Shown piece by piece: positions 63,640 through 64,000 of a stretch of 64,000 nt of DNA. Made by a program: the position numbers and the translations under genes. Positions within the stretch are counted from its first letter, which is position 1. The number at the start of each line of letters is the position of its first letter. The notes under the pieces were generated by a model. It did not search any database and was not told where the DNA came from. It was given only the letters and a program-made list of their open reading frames with translations. The stretch comes from Yponomeuta sedellus (Eukaryota > Arthropoda > Insecta > Lepidoptera > Yponomeutidae). The stretch is taken from positions 8,271,001 through 8,335,000 of the forward strand of contig OW203732.1 of NCBI GenBank assembly GCA_934045075.1, in the 5' to 3' direction.

Positions 63640-63765
63640 GTCTGGAAATAATTGCTTTTAGCAATAAGGCCGCCAATTGTACTATGTATATTTGCAATTG
63701 TTTTGTATTTGTTGTTTTTCCAGTGTACAATAAAGAATATTCTTATCTTATCTTATTAAGTAGCT
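63640..63765 (+). mobile_element. LINE 3' UTR tail
   Basis: TTGCTTTTAGCAATAAGG, CCGCCAATTGTACTATGTAT, then GTGTACAATAAAGAATATTC and TTATCTTATCTTA. Sense copy of the tail at 2.43 kb. Confidence 0.75.
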
Positions 63766-64000
63766 ACGAGATGTTTTAGGTTTCGAATTAGGGTTGATAG
63801 TTTAGACTCTACAATTTTCCAACACAATCAAATGTACCTATTGCTGCAGGTGCAGGTAAGTAAGTTACATACAATAAATAATAATCGCCACCACAAAAAA
63901 ATATTCACTTATCTTTTGGTGTCAAAACTAACAGCAAAGTTAATACATATATATTAGGCACGCCAAACCCTTTTAGACAACACCGAAAGTCAGCCCGGCC
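63766..64000. other. no feature recognised
   Basis: AT-rich end of the window. Confidence 0.3.

Overview
The window looks like non-coding, repeat-dense DNA from a lepidopteran insect (moth or butterfly). I base this on repeat families I recognise from moth and butterfly genomes: tRNA-headed SINEs whose bodies carry the GAAGGAAAACATCGTGAGGA block, RTE-type LINE 3' ends reading GTCCACTGCTGGACATAG on the opposite strand, LINE tails ending in GTACAATAAAGAAT, and Lep1-like and 'AACCGACTTCCAAAAAGG' repeats. The species cannot be told from the sequence. I found no intact host gene, exon chain, rRNA, authentic tRNA gene or CRISPR array. The only long open frame is a broken mariner transposase.

Layout. 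0-10 kb: AT-rich background with a palindromic repeat (0.2 kb), LINE and RTE tails, a TTAA-type MITE (5.6 kb), SINE and 'E' family copies (6.6-9 kb). 10.1-11.8 kb: one mariner element with both inverted ends, flanking TA, an intact D,D34D triad and two stop codons; a tRNA-core SINE sits in its 3' UTR with its own target duplication. 12-16.6 kb: more SINEs, an RTE ORF2 C-terminus with two stops, and a decayed tandem repeat. 17.5-19.7 kb: a 955-bp solo LTR with a 4-bp target duplication lies inside one unit of a ~494-bp repeat; the next unit carries a 213-bp TA-flanked MITE. 20-30 kb: two very long GTAT microsatellites, foldback elements, a Lep1-like copy and SINEs. 31-42 kb: RTE pieces, SINEs and a 235-bp tandem array. 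43.1-45 kb: a tRNA-core SINE and a piggyBac-like internally deleted element. 45.9-53.1 kb: SINEs whose tails grew into microsatellites, duplicated repeats and MITEs. 53.9-60.4 kb: a Tc1/mariner C-terminal scrap, SINEs and RTE-b pieces. The last 3.5 kb is mostly featureless apart from LINE tails.

The pieces form an evolutionary record rather than a gene circuit. RTE-like LINEs probably supplied the machinery that moved the SINEs; DNA transposons (mariner, piggyBac-like, TA and TTAA MITEs) and an LTR element inserted into older repeats, and several insertions can be checked against empty paralogous sites inside this same window. The most unusual signal is a tRNA-core SINE family (called A here) in which several copies break at the same internal AGGTTTTTAAA site and carry an inverted or permuted 5' part between clean target duplications.
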